Shown here: in pieces, positions 1-9,423 of the stretch
Layout: every line of letters starts with the position of its first letter
Numbering within the stretch: the stretch's first letter is position 1
Source: Trichodelitschia bisporula
Taxonomy: Eukaryota > Ascomycota > Dothideomycetes > Phaeotrichales > Phaeotrichaceae
Assembly (NCBI GenBank): GCA_010356995.1
Contig: ML996693.1
Coordinates: forward strand, 310,001-374,000
DNA length: 64,000 bases
Direction: 5' to 3'
The notes under the pieces: generated by a model
Database searches by the model: none
What the model was told of the DNA's origin: nothing
The model's input: the letters and a program-made list of their open reading frames with translations, nothing else
Position numbers and translations under genes: made by a program

Positions 1-1191
1 GGCTGAGTTCAACTCCACAGAAGCCGCAAGTGGCCCGGAAGGCCTGGTCAGCATAACCGGTTCCATCAGTGGCGTTGTTTGCTCCGCGAGCCCAGTTCCA
101 GTTCTCGGTCCATGGAAAGCTCGCAGGCCTGGTGCAGCTCGGGCACGGCATAGTCTTTTCCCATGGATCGTCGACGTTCGCCCATTTCAGACCGGTCTTT
201 CGTTCGAAGTTCTCAACTGCAGCGGCTGGTGGCTCGTATTCCAGTGTGACGCGGTTGATGCAATTGGCAACTTCGAACAAGGGGAAAGGCGTCACGTAAA
301 AGTCCAGTTTCCCTAGTATTATTAGCAAGGCTAACTGCTACACGTCTGTAAGCTAACCGTAGCGGACGCAGTCTTCGAAAAACCGCTGAGGATTTAGCAG
401 GTATGCGTGCCACACGATCAGAACGTCTGAATCCATCAATAGAAGCTGCAGCAATTTCGGTACGACTCACCAAGCGGAGGGAGATGTTCGGGTGAGATGA
501 GGTCGGTGAGCGGAACACCTCTGTGGAGCTTGGACTTTAACCGCGCGCGGCACGAATGCAACATGGCGATAGTGACCCTGGGTTGAGGCTTTCCTCCCAA
601 AGTACTGGGAATGCACTTGTCCCACCACCGCTCAAATCGGTCAGCTGCTCTCGCTACAAAGACCGCCCATTTTTTGTCCTGGGTTTTCCCATGACGACCG
701 GACTTCCTGCCATATGAAGACGCGGTAGAGCCTGGACGGCTGGTGCTATATGTTGGCGCGGCAGAACCTGGACGGCTGGAAGGGGTGGCGGGCGGATGGA
801 CCCCAAGGGGCACCGCGTCGGGATGGAGGAGTCCGAAAAGGGCTCCGGGGCTCGATATCTCATTTCGAAAGTGCTGGAAGGCGTCCAAGACCTCCAGGTG
901 CGCGATGACGTGGTTCGGTGTGATGCTAAGGACATGTCTCTGCAAGAGGTTAGACCACTGCCGAAGATGAACATGCTGGTCATTCACGTGTGGCTTGCCA
1001 TGGAAGAGGCGGAGTCTGCGTTGGCCATCGAACTGGCGCCTTGCAGCTGGAGAGATGGGATCAGGTGGGAAGTAAGTAAAATACTCGGGATTGTCGAATT
1101 TCTGTTCCGAGACAGGGCTCGGGGGGCGGGGCGGTAGGCTTCCAAACATGTAGTAACCGTCATTGGCGCTAGTCACAGAGCTTGGAAACAT
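1..1191 (-). CDS. GRDP/DUF1399-like protein (5' part, runs off the window)
   Basis: Three exons are visible on the minus strand: 471-1191, 358-426 and 1-312 (open at the edge). The 44- and 45-nt introns have GTGAGT/CAG and GTTAGC/TAG ends. Joining them gives LPPLDVLIVWHAYLLNPQ followed by FFEDCVRYG. This VWH..LNP....DC signature is typical of the GRDP-like family (PF07173, plant GRDP1 relatives). Further on come a CPSC pair, a W-rich stretch and a CGFCG pair, which could bind a metal. The N-terminal 60 residues and a Ser/Pro/Gly stretch near residues 155-175 look disordered. The start is the Met at 1191; a Met 21 codons upstream is less likely. Molecular function in fungi is unknown to me. 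The 3' end lies outside the window. Confidence 0.8.
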
Positions 1192-1408
1192 GATGAGACC
1201 GTTCGTAGCTAGGATGCGAAGCGGTATGGATAAGAAAAGAGAGTGGTGGAACACCGTTGGGCTATTGCTGGGTCACGGCGTTATTCGAGTTCAGAGATGA
1301 GGCACAGTGAGCGGTATTATCAAGTGAAGAGGTGGTGTTCGAGCATGGCAGCTGCCGTCAACCTAGGGAAGGGAAGAGCGACTGTATTGCTAGGCAAGAC
1401 CCAAGTCG

Positions 1409-1968
1409 TCACTTCTCTGTAGACGATTGATGTTCAACAGGAGTCGCGCCGTCATCGAGGGGTGCCTGGTGTTCAACAGGAGCCGCGCCATCACCGAGGG
1501 GTGCCTTCGCAGTGTTGACAAGTCCAGTCGTCGCATCTACGCCAGTCTTGCCTAGTCCACTCCCAAGAGCATAGACCTGGCGTGTCAGCATTCCGCTCGA
1601 GACCGATACTGAGGAAGACCCACCGTGTTCCCCGCCGTATCTCCAACACCCTTCAGCACGCCGCCCACAGTGCCAGCCAGACCACCGATTACTTTCCCGG
1701 ACCCATCCAGTATTGTACCTGCGACGCCTCGCGCCCGATCTTTTTGTTCGGCAGACATGTTGTCTGGCAACATCTCTCGCGGAATTTGCATTTGCTGAGG
1801 GTTGCTCTCGCCGTCTTGCGCGTCTGCATGCTTGGATTCGTCGCCCTCGAGCTCGACTTGTCCAGCGGCATTCTTCCTCAGTTCGCGGAACTGGCGGCGG
1901 GCTTCGATTTCGGAGGTCCCGGGTAGGAGGTCGAGATCGACGACTTTGTTCTCAAGTACTTTGACCAT
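1409..1968 (-). CDS. Small glycine-rich (glycine-zipper-like) protein, 170 aa
   Basis: Two exons, 1624-1968 and 1409-1576, are joined across a 47-nt intron (GTGGGT donor, GCTGAC branch, CCAG acceptor), giving 170 residues. The first half is charged. From about residue 85 there is a Gly/Val/Thr-rich stretch with repeated GG, GT and GV spacing (GGLAGTVGGVLKGVGDTAG), resembling glycine-zipper or LEA-like helices. The C-terminus holds two copies of a 13-residue motif, APLGDGAAPVEHQ and APLDDGATPVEHQ. I do not recognise a named family. A stress or membrane-associated role would be a guess from composition. Without the intron the frame would stop at 1585. Confidence 0.65.
1431..1508. repeat. 39-bp tandem duplication, two copies
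   Basis: Two adjacent 39-bp units start at 1431 and 1470 and differ at a few positions. They lie in the last exon of the small glycine-rich protein and keep its frame, producing the duplicated 13-residue C-terminal motif. Confidence 0.85.
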
Positions 1969-2743
1969 GGTGTTTGTCTGAATCTTTTTCGTTTCGAGTG
2001 TTTGGAGTCTGCGTTTAGTAGGCGCTGGGCTAATTGCAGCTCAAGGCGGGACAGTGGAATATATCCTCGGAGACATGGCCGCGAAACCTGAGTTGTGGTT
2101 ACCCCTTTGCGTCATGCCGCAGTACAGCAAGGAATGAACGTCAGAGCAATCTATGACGATACCGGGGCGAACTCGTCCACTGATTCGAGCAGAGGCAAAG
2201 ATGGTGAATCAGAAATGCTTCCTCTGGAAATACCTCTGGAAGTGATTTCCACTCGCCTGCAGCTTGGAGAGAGCCCCAGTTGCCACACCCGAGGAACGCG
2301 TCGCTCGACCTCCTCGCCATCCACCGCGTCAGGAGAGGTTGCCAAGGCCGATGTCGCCGCCTGGATCCGACGACCGTCGAATGAAGGTGAGCCGGAAAAG
2401 TCGCAGCACTACCGGTGGTGAATTTTGCGCAGTTGAAGAGCCACGAGTTTTCGAATCTCCATTTCGCCATCAAACCCTCCGTCCCACCAGATATTCTCTC
2501 CGTCTCTCACAGAAGAACATGCCCAGAATTCCGTGAGGACTTCCTTGTCCCACGTCTTCCTTCGTCCAAATGCACACATGCCAAAACTCCAGTCTCCTGT
2601 CAGCCAAACGCCGTCTAGTCCTCCGCAATTGCCGTAAACTCCCATACTCCTAAAAAACATCACCATCTACACCATCAACCCACTCACCACCCCACTCACC
2701 ACCCCACTCACCACCCCTTCAAAAGCCCATTCAACCGGCGGCC
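1969..2743. other. Intergenic / possible 3' exon of the F-box-like gene
   Basis: No independent gene is convincing here. Minus-strand frames around 2409-2666 are open and could hold a last exon of the neighbouring F-box-like gene. A splice from a GTGAGT donor at 2833 to a TTTTTTAG acceptor at 2650 keeps frame and would end at 2470. The intron would be 184 nt, long for this window, so I leave it unresolved. Confidence 0.4.
2681..2716. repeat. Perfect 12-bp tandem repeat, three copies
   Basis: The unit CACTCACCACCC is repeated three times without mismatch. On the minus strand each unit reads GGGTGGTGAGTG and so carries a splice-donor-like GGTGAGT. Confidence 0.9.
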
Positions 2744-3517
2744 TCACACCACCGCTCCTAACCTTGACAGCCCACATTTCGCCCTCCTACCCAAAATCAG
2801 CGCCATCCAGACCACAACCAAGCACCCACTCACCTCCCCAACAAAACCCCCCTTATCCAAATACCCCACACTCTCTGCAAACCTTCCCTCAACCTCCCTC
2901 CCCCCACACACATCCCCCACCACAAACCTAACTCCCCTGTTCTGCAACTCCCCCAAAGGCTCGAGCACCCGCCGCCTCAGCGCCCACTCCCACTCCCCAT
3001 CCCCCTCCTCCCCCCGCCGCCGCGGCACCTCCATCCACCCCACCTCCACAACCCGTAAATCCTCCGCCTGGCGCAGGACCTCGACGGCCCGCGCTACCCG
3101 CTCCCGCCGCCGCTCGACCTCCGCGCACAGCACGGCTGCGTACCCGCCTAGCTTTCCGCCTGCCCCGACCCCGAGCACGGGGTGCCAGAACAGACTGAGG
3201 CAGACGCGGCGGACGCGACGTAGGACCGCAGCGCGCGCCAGGCGTTCTTCTACGCCCCATAGCGGCGCTATGTTCGGCGCGTCGAGCAGGCCTTCGAGTG
3301 TGAATGTTGCGAGCCGGAAGTATGTGGCCAGCGCTTCGATGTGGAGTTTGCGGCTGGCGAGAAGGAGGGAGAGGGGCGGGGGCGTATGCGAAGCGTTCGA
3401 TATGCCGAGTTTCGCGCGCAAATGTAGCACCGTGTCCAGATTTGGCGGCGGGAGGAGGTGCGTGATGATCTGCGTGAGGAGCTCAGGCGGGAGAGTGAGA
3501 AGGGTTGGAGGCTTCAT
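2744..3517 (-). CDS. F-box-like protein
   Basis: The open frame starts at the Met at 3517 with MKPPTLLTLPPELLTQIITH. This has the LPPELL..I hallmark of an F-box-like N-terminus, which in fungi usually recruits substrates to SCF ubiquitin ligases. About 250 residues follow, Leu/Arg-rich, with no repeat I can recognise. An in-frame extension upstream of 3517 to 3769 is Gly/Arg-rich with no recognisable motif and is ignored. The C-terminus is uncertain. The frame can be read to 2744, or spliced from 2833 to 2650 to end at 2470. The GC-rich, low-complexity base composition makes frame choice harder than elsewhere. Confidence 0.6.
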   Translation of the reverse strand: MKPPTLLTLPPELLTQIITHLLPPPNLDTVLHLRAKLGISNASHTPPPLSLLLASRKLHIEALATYFRLATFTLEGLLDAPNIAPLWGVEERLARAAVLRRVRRVCLSLFWHPVLGVGAGGKLGGYAAVLCAEVERRRERVARAVEVLRQAEDLRVVEVGWMEVPRRRGEEGDGEWEWALRRRVLEPLGELQNRGVRFVVGDVCGGREVEGRFAESVGYLDKGGFVGEVSGCLVVVWMALILGRRAKCGLSRLGAVV

Positions 3518-4782
3518 TGTTGCTTTGCCAGGCGCAGGACGCCAATTTCGTTCGTACGTTGAGCGCGGACTGTAGGATAGACAAACTAACGACCAAAGTA
3601 ACAAAATACCAAACCCCCTATGCCACGTCCCGGGTATCTCCATCTTATATCTCGCCCCACGCCCTCCCCACGCCCTGCCCCCCTTAACCCCTTCCCCACC
3701 AACAAAAGGGAGATCCCCACAAACCCTTCCACAGGGTCCAAAGGGTCCACCCCCTAGTTCTAGCCTCACCCTACCCGAATCTCGATACGATCCCCAGGGG
3801 TATCAGCGCCCGCCAGCACGCCCGTAGCGCAAAAAACGAAGAAGCGGTCAGGGTCGCCGCCCTCCCCAAATTACCCTTTCTCAGCCTTAGTTCTAGAACT
3901 ACATCCGTAGACCTCAGGCCAAGAACGAGTGGCAGCCGAGGGATTTCCGGAAACCGGCACACGCTGTTCGCTGGCGTGGTCGGACGTACATTTTACCTCC
4001 GTACGTGGGGCCTAATATCGCGTTTCCGCGTCCCGCGGCGTGGGGTCTAGACCCTGCGTCAGGGTCTGCGGTGCGTTGCGCACGTCTGCGCGGCGGCTTA
4101 TCGGACGCGACTCCATGCGGGGATGTGCTGATGTGGTCGGAACGGAGGCCGGAGATGGCTTACGTGCATGCGATACATCAACTTCGCCAGCGATGAACGT
4201 TGCATGGACTACGCTCGTACAGCATGGATATTTCGCGCCTGACTGGATAGACGATGACAGCAGATTCCATGAGCATGCATGCGGAACGTCTTCACTGCTG
4301 GCATCGGGATTCCGAACGAGGCCTGGACCCAAAAACTACCCCCAAACCCCCCACTCAAACCACGCACACAACACGCGACTAGCCAGTTTATGAACATCAA
4401 GTCAGATTTTCTTAGCTCATGAACCTCGTAAGTCGTCCCATAAAACCAGCATCAAAGAGGAGCCGTCCCGGACACCCGTCTATCAACCACTAAAAACCCA
4501 TCATGATGTTGCCCACGACCATAGCACCGACCATCTATGCCCATTGCACACGTCTCACATGTCCGGCGCAGAACTCAGCCATGAACACACAAATAACAGT
4601 CATCATAAAAACCATCCGTTGTCTCTCAGAGCTGCCATAAACGACCGTCCTCTTCGAACCCGAGCCCAGCACCGGTGAAACAAACACAAAGAAAAGCACA
4701 CTCATTGGTATCTTCCGTCGCCGAACAAAGTCCATCCACCCAAAGCCCTCAAATGCGTTGCTCATGAACCATGAACCCCCCA
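3518..4782. other. Intergenic, no gene seen
   Basis: This 1.27-kb stretch lies between the start of the F-box-like gene and the end of the DUF3824-like gene. Short frames on both strands lack family motifs. It holds two of the five copies of the 9-mer TAGTTCTAG (3755 and 3888). The second is part of a perfect 14-bp palindrome, TAGTTCTAGAACTA (3888-3901). Confidence 0.6.
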
Positions 4783-6633
4783 CTAGTACCGAGGGTTAGA
4801 CCCCATCGGCGGCGGAGGAAGATTCATGTTTCCGACTGCGGCGTACGGATTGCCATCAGGATAGCTCGTGGGGTGCGGTGGCGCACCGTACATGCCCTGT
4901 GGGCCTGGGTAGCCAGACTGGCCTGAAGGATAGTTAGTACGAGAATAATCATCATTGCTGCCACCACGCCGGCCCCGCGAACTATTCGCATCATTTGCAC
5001 TTCTGGCACGGCGCCTATTCATGTCCTCCAGGTACTTCTGCCGCTTCTGCTTTATCTCCTTGATTTGAGATCGATGCTCATAAAGATCCTTCCACTCAGC
5101 GAAAGCGGATTTGATCCCTAGAGCCGCAATGCCAACAGCCGCCGCGTCGTGCAGAATGTTCTTGCTCTTTCGCATCTTAGCCTCCTGAGGAGACATCTCC
5201 CCCTCTTGAACCAACTGGTGGCGCTTCTTCGCAGCTTCCATCGATGAATAGACACCGTGCGCCGCGTGGATGGTGGCAACGGTCGCAAGGCCGGCGGTGA
5301 GGAGTTCCTTACCTCGCGCTTCCTTCCGCTTCTTTTCAAGATCCTCAGACGAGGCGCTGTCAAGACTGCTATCCCGACTTCCGGCGCCGCCCCTACGACG
5401 CCCGCGTCCAGGATCGTTCCGACCAGGGGAGCGGTTGCTCGAGTACTTCGATTTCCGGTTAGAGCCCCGAGAGTCACTGGTGTCGGCGCTGCGGGAGCGG
5501 TCGCGACCGCGAGACTTGGAACGAAGACGGTCGTATAGCGACTTGCCAGCCTTGCCAGCAGCGGCGATGCCACCGACGGTCGCAATTTGCCTAAGGCGAG
5601 ACTGAGAGCGCCCACGGCTGCCATGGTCTTCGTCGTAGTTACGGCCGCGAGACCGGGACCGAGACCGAGAGGGAGAACGACCCATGATAGACCGCGAGCG
5701 ATCGCGAATCCGGTCGACGACAGAGCGAGAGCGAGACCGCGACCGAGACTGAGACCGACCACGAGATGATGAATCACGCTTCCCGTTCGCAAGTCGATCA
5801 GCAGCCAGTCCAGCGACAACCGACTCGACGATGTGGCGCTTCGACTTCTTTTCCGGATTCTTGTCGAGGAAAGCGTCGATGCCAGCGGCACTCAGAGCTG
5901 CGGTGGCAACACGACCGCCCTTTGCGCCCATCCAGTCACCGGGCTCCTTGCGAACACGAACAGCTTGGGTGATACCAGTGAGAACTGCGGCCTTAGCAGC
6001 TTGCTTCCACTTCTCACGCATATCGCGGCTCGAGCTCCGGCGATGGCCGTAATCGTCGTCATCGGATGAGCTGTCATGGCGACGGCCGCTACGGCTACGG
6101 TGGCGAGATTTCTGTCCACCACGGCTCATAGAGCGAGCCAACTTGGTGACCGTAGCCGCAGCTCCGCCGAGACCAAGACCTTCGAGCGCTTCTTCGATTT
6201 GGGACTTGCGGCGCTCCTTGCGGCGAGGGCGGCGGCCATACTCGTCAGAGTAGTAGGAATCGTCATCGTCGTGGCGTCCGCGATGGCTACGGCCTATTGC
6301 GTATCCAGCAGCAGCTCCAGCGATAGCTGGCCCCTCATCGTAGTCATCGTCATAGTAATCGCCACGACGGTCGCGAGCAGAACGAGCACGACGAGGCGGG
6401 TAGTCTTCACGGTAGCGTGAGCGACCATACTCGGCGCCACCGGGTGGAGGGAAAGGACGCGAAATCTCCTCGACGCTATCTTCGTGACGATAGACTAGAT
6501 CGCGAGACGAAGTAGGGCCGCGCTGCTGGACGAAGGTCTCCGAGACATACTCCGGCTCACGGGTGCGGGTTTCGCGGGAACTACGGCCACGTCCGGAACG
6601 GTCGTAGGAGTCGTAGTAGTCGTATTCCGTCAT
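4783..6633 (-). CDS. RS-rich DUF3824-like protein, 616 aa
   Basis: A single uninterrupted frame starts MTEYDYYDSYDRSGRGRSSR. The protein is Tyr/Asp/Arg/Ser-rich and has several short hydrophobic Gly/Ala-rich helices: AIAGAAAGYAIG near residue 102, LGGAAATVTKLA near 155, then AAVLTGITQAV, GRVATAALSAAG and TAGLATVATIHAAHG. These are separated by SR/RS blocks (SRSRSRSRS near 300). The C-terminus is Pro/Gly/Tyr-rich and ends PPPPMGSNPRY. Alternating RS blocks and small Gly/Ala helices are typical of fungal DUF3824 proteins. Their function is unknown; structural or stress roles are only inferred. A smaller protein at 33013-33523 has the same style. Confidence 0.8.
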   Translation of the reverse strand: MTEYDYYDSYDRSGRGRSSRETRTREPEYVSETFVQQRGPTSSRDLVYRHEDSVEEISRPFPPPGGAEYGRSRYREDYPPRRARSARDRRGDYYDDDYDEGPAIAGAAAGYAIGRSHRGRHDDDDSYYSDEYGRRPRRKERRKSQIEEALEGLGLGGAAATVTKLARSMSRGGQKSRHRSRSGRRHDSSSDDDDYGHRRSSSRDMREKWKQAAKAAVLTGITQAVRVRKEPGDWMGAKGGRVATAALSAAGIDAFLDKNPEKKSKRHIVESVVAGLAADRLANGKRDSSSRGRSQSRSRSRSRSVVDRIRDRSRSIMGRSPSRSRSRSRGRNYDEDHGSRGRSQSRLRQIATVGGIAAAGKAGKSLYDRLRSKSRGRDRSRSADTSDSRGSNRKSKYSSNRSPGRNDPGRGRRRGGAGSRDSSLDSASSEDLEKKRKEARGKELLTAGLATVATIHAAHGVYSSMEAAKKRHQLVQEGEMSPQEAKMRKSKNILHDAAAVGIAALGIKSAFAEWKDLYEHRSQIKEIKQKRQKYLEDMNRRRARSANDANSSRGRRGGSNDDYSRTNYPSGQSGYPGPQGMYGAPPHPTSYPDGNPYAAVGNMNLPPPPMGSNPRY

Positions 6634-8246
6634 GGTGGGAAGGTTTCAGTCCAGAATCTGAGAGCGCAAGCATTAATTAAAGTTCCAACCATCGCTCGAG
6701 AGCTTGCCTACCTCAAGGTTGCGTGAAGTGGTGTATCAGGGAAAAGGGTAGGGCAAAGGAGTCAAACAAGTGGAAAAAATGGAGAGTTGCGAGAAAGGTT
6801 GCGGGCGGATGAGGAGCGCTCTTCGAGGTGAAATAGTCACCGCCCCACTCTGTCAGCCAAGACTGACCGGAACTGTCAAGGAACTGGGGTTGAGGAAGGC
6901 GCAGGTGATGGATGGAGGGGCTCGGTGGGATGGGGTGGTGTGTGCCAACACTCGGCGCTGCTGGTGACTTTGCTCACACTACCGTGCAGCCTCGTAGCGG
7001 GCTGTCAGAAGCTTGTCGAACGAAGAGGCAAACTACGGTAAGGCCTCGATCAGTTGAAGCCTTGCAAACTGTGGCTTGGGAGATTTGCGTACCGGACTTT
7101 GGAAGGCAAAGATCGTGCCTTGGTGGAGTTGGTTGGCCGGCGAGGTGGATGAAGGGGGTGGTTTGATTCACTACCAAGGAAGCTGTTCTTTAAAAGGAAA
7201 AGATTTATGGAGGGGGAGAAGGAGAATGAGGAGGAGGAGGAGGAGGAGGAGGAGGAGGAGAAGACTTGAGGCGCAAAGATGTGGGCAAGTTTGATCGAAA
7301 GGTGAATGACCGCATCGAAGCGCACAGAAAAGTAACCGGGAGGGCAACTACGCCCCTGTCGGGTGACGCAATGAGGTGGGTTCTGTTGTAGAAGCGGGGG
7401 AAGTTGCATCCTTGCGACACCCAATGAGGGGAGAACGACCCGGTGCTTAGGCATTCGCTAGTGACTCAAGCTGCATTCGTTGCATCTTTCTGCATGTCGT
7501 TCGCTGGTGAACATTACCTACATACGGAGTAATAAGAAGATTGATATCGCGACCCCTTCGGCATCGACCCGACAGTTTGTTTAGAGGGTCCAAGGGCACT
7601 CGATGCGTGGTCTCCACACATGTCCCTGCGAACTACCGTGGCGCATCATCGCCTTTTTGGGACCGACGGCTAGCGACTTCGCGTCGTCGGGTTGACAGCC
7701 GGCTCTTTGCCTCACTCCACCGAAGCCCACCCAACTACGGGCCTCATCGGCCTCAAACAGCAAGTCGACATGGGCAGATGTTTGCTTTCATCCACACCAC
7801 TACATTGCGAGCCGAGACAAGAAGTGCGGCTCTATACGCAATGCTTTTGCCTTATCCACGGCTGCGATGAGAAATGGGGGATACCGGTGTCCATCTGCAT
7901 CCCAGCGACGGAAAGGCTGAGGATGACTCGTCGCAAAGACTGTCGGTATCCTGACCTACCGAGCGGTCAAGCAAAACTGCCTGGAGCCTTCGGCTTCTCC
8001 CGTCCTTCTGTCGGGAGATATTCGGCTGCACGTCAAACGGGGCGACGCAGGGCGAAAAAGAAGTTGGGGTTTGGTGAACTGAGGCGGCCCGACGGGATCA
8101 CCCGCCACAAGCAATGGGTGGCTTGATTCAAGTGGCTGAGCTCGTCGACGACCCATGACATCACAGGGCGAGCCTCATGCTTTGAGAGGCGCAGCATCTT
8201 GTACATCGTACTACCTCTATCACTCCGCCTCTTAACCTCACTTCTA
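6634..8246. other. Intergenic, promoter region between divergent genes
   Basis: This 1.6-kb gap separates the DUF3824-like gene (minus) from the carrier gene (plus), so it must contain both promoters. Frames up to about 144 codons occur on both strands but show no family motif, splice continuity or conserved start. A (GAG)n tract lies at about 7228-7260. Confidence 0.6.
7228..7260. repeat. (GAG)n microsatellite, about 11 units
   Basis: An uninterrupted GAG trinucleotide run inside a purine-rich tract (about 7207-7265), in non-coding sequence upstream of the DUF3824-like gene. It is a candidate length-polymorphic marker. Confidence 0.9.
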
Positions 8247-9303
8247 ATGCCTGGGGACAGTCAGGCTAACACAGACATCCTGCTGGTGCGAACCACTCGT
8301 CCCGCTCCCCCTTGTCACTAACCACCTAGTTCTAGGCCGGCGCAGCAGCAGCCCTAACCGTCGACCTCCTCGTCTACCCCCTCGACACCCTCAAAACCCG
8401 CCTGCAGTCCAAAGACTACGCGCGCCTCTACCTCAATGCCAGCACCAACACAATCAACAAGCCCACGCTCTTCCGCGGTCTCTACCAAGGCGTGGGCAGC
8501 GTAGTCATAGCCACCCTCCCATCCTGTAACCCCACCCTCCCAACTCTCGTCCATCACAATGCTTCTAACTCCACCGTACAGCCGGCGCATTCTTCACAGC
8601 CTACGAATCCCTAAACCACACCTTCGCCCCCCTCCCCCTCCCCACCCCCCTCCGCCACGCCCTCTCCTCCGCCCTCGCCGAACTTGTCTCCTGCGCCATC
8701 CTCACCCCGGCGGAAGTCTTGAAGCAAAACGCACAAATGCTCGACGGCACCAAAGGGCGTAGCACCACCCTCGCCACGCTATCCCATTTCCGTTCTAGGC
8801 CTTTCGCGCTCTGGCATGGGTATACGGCCCTCGCGGCGCGGAATCTCCCCTTCACGGCGCTGCAGTTCCCACTGTTCGAGCGCCTGCGCCAGATGATATG
8901 GGATTCCAGGGAGAGGACCGGACACTCCCGCGCCCAAGCGCCGTTGTATGAGCGCGGCGCGGTGACGGCGGTGAGTGCGGGGCTGGCGGGGAGTGTGGCG
9001 GCGGTGATAACCACACCGGTTGACGTGGTGAAGACGCGGGTTATGCTGGCTGCGGCGGAGGAGCAAGGGCATGGGAAGGTGGTGGATGCGATGGGGGCGG
9101 CGGTGGGGAAGAGGAAGAGGTTGAGTGGATGGCAAGTTGGAAGGGAGATTTGGGCGGAGAGCGGGGTTAAGGGGTTGTGGAGGGGGGGGTTGCTGAGGGG
9201 GGTTTGGACCATGTTGGGGAGTGGGTTGTATTTGGGGGCGTATGAGAGTGGGAGGGTGTACTTGGGGAGAAGGAGAGGGGAGACGAAAGAGGATGTGCTG
9301 TAG
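8247..9303 (+). CDS. Mitochondrial carrier, S-adenosylmethionine transporter type (Pet8-like)
   Basis: Three exons, 8247-8285, 8336-8525 and 8582-9303, have 50- and 56-nt introns with CACTAAC and TCTAACT branch sites. They encode 316 residues, the usual carrier length. The three carrier repeats show their signatures: [12 protein letters not shown] (first), [12 protein letters not shown] (second, at the place of the PTEV.KQ.AQ of SAM carriers) and [12 protein letters not shown] (third). GLYQGVGS follows repeat one, [12 protein letters not shown] is in repeat three, and GAFFTAYES begins helix two. This pattern is typical of mitochondrial S-adenosylmethionine carriers, which import SAM into the matrix for methylation, lipoate and biotin synthesis. 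Substrate is inferred from motifs. The first exon encodes only 13 residues. Confidence 0.85.
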
Positions 9304-9423
9304 GTTAGACACAGCGGAGAATCCACACTAATAGAGAGTAGAGACAATACAGAAATTCATCATTGATAGCACCCAAAATCCAAAACCGTCCATTCCATCA
9401 TATATCCAATTGAGAAGGGTATC

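Noticed and set aside
1585-1623. Stop after the glycine-rich segment as the true end of the small protein
   Set aside because: A 47-nt intron with branch site joins the next open frame in phase and continues the Gly-rich pattern.
5118-5891. 257-codon minus-strand frame overlapping the DUF3824-like gene
   Set aside because: Out-of-frame reading of the RS-repeat region; low complexity only.
8601-9347. 248-codon minus-strand open frame
   Set aside because: Antisense to the carrier's third exon, which carries the signature motifs on the plus strand.
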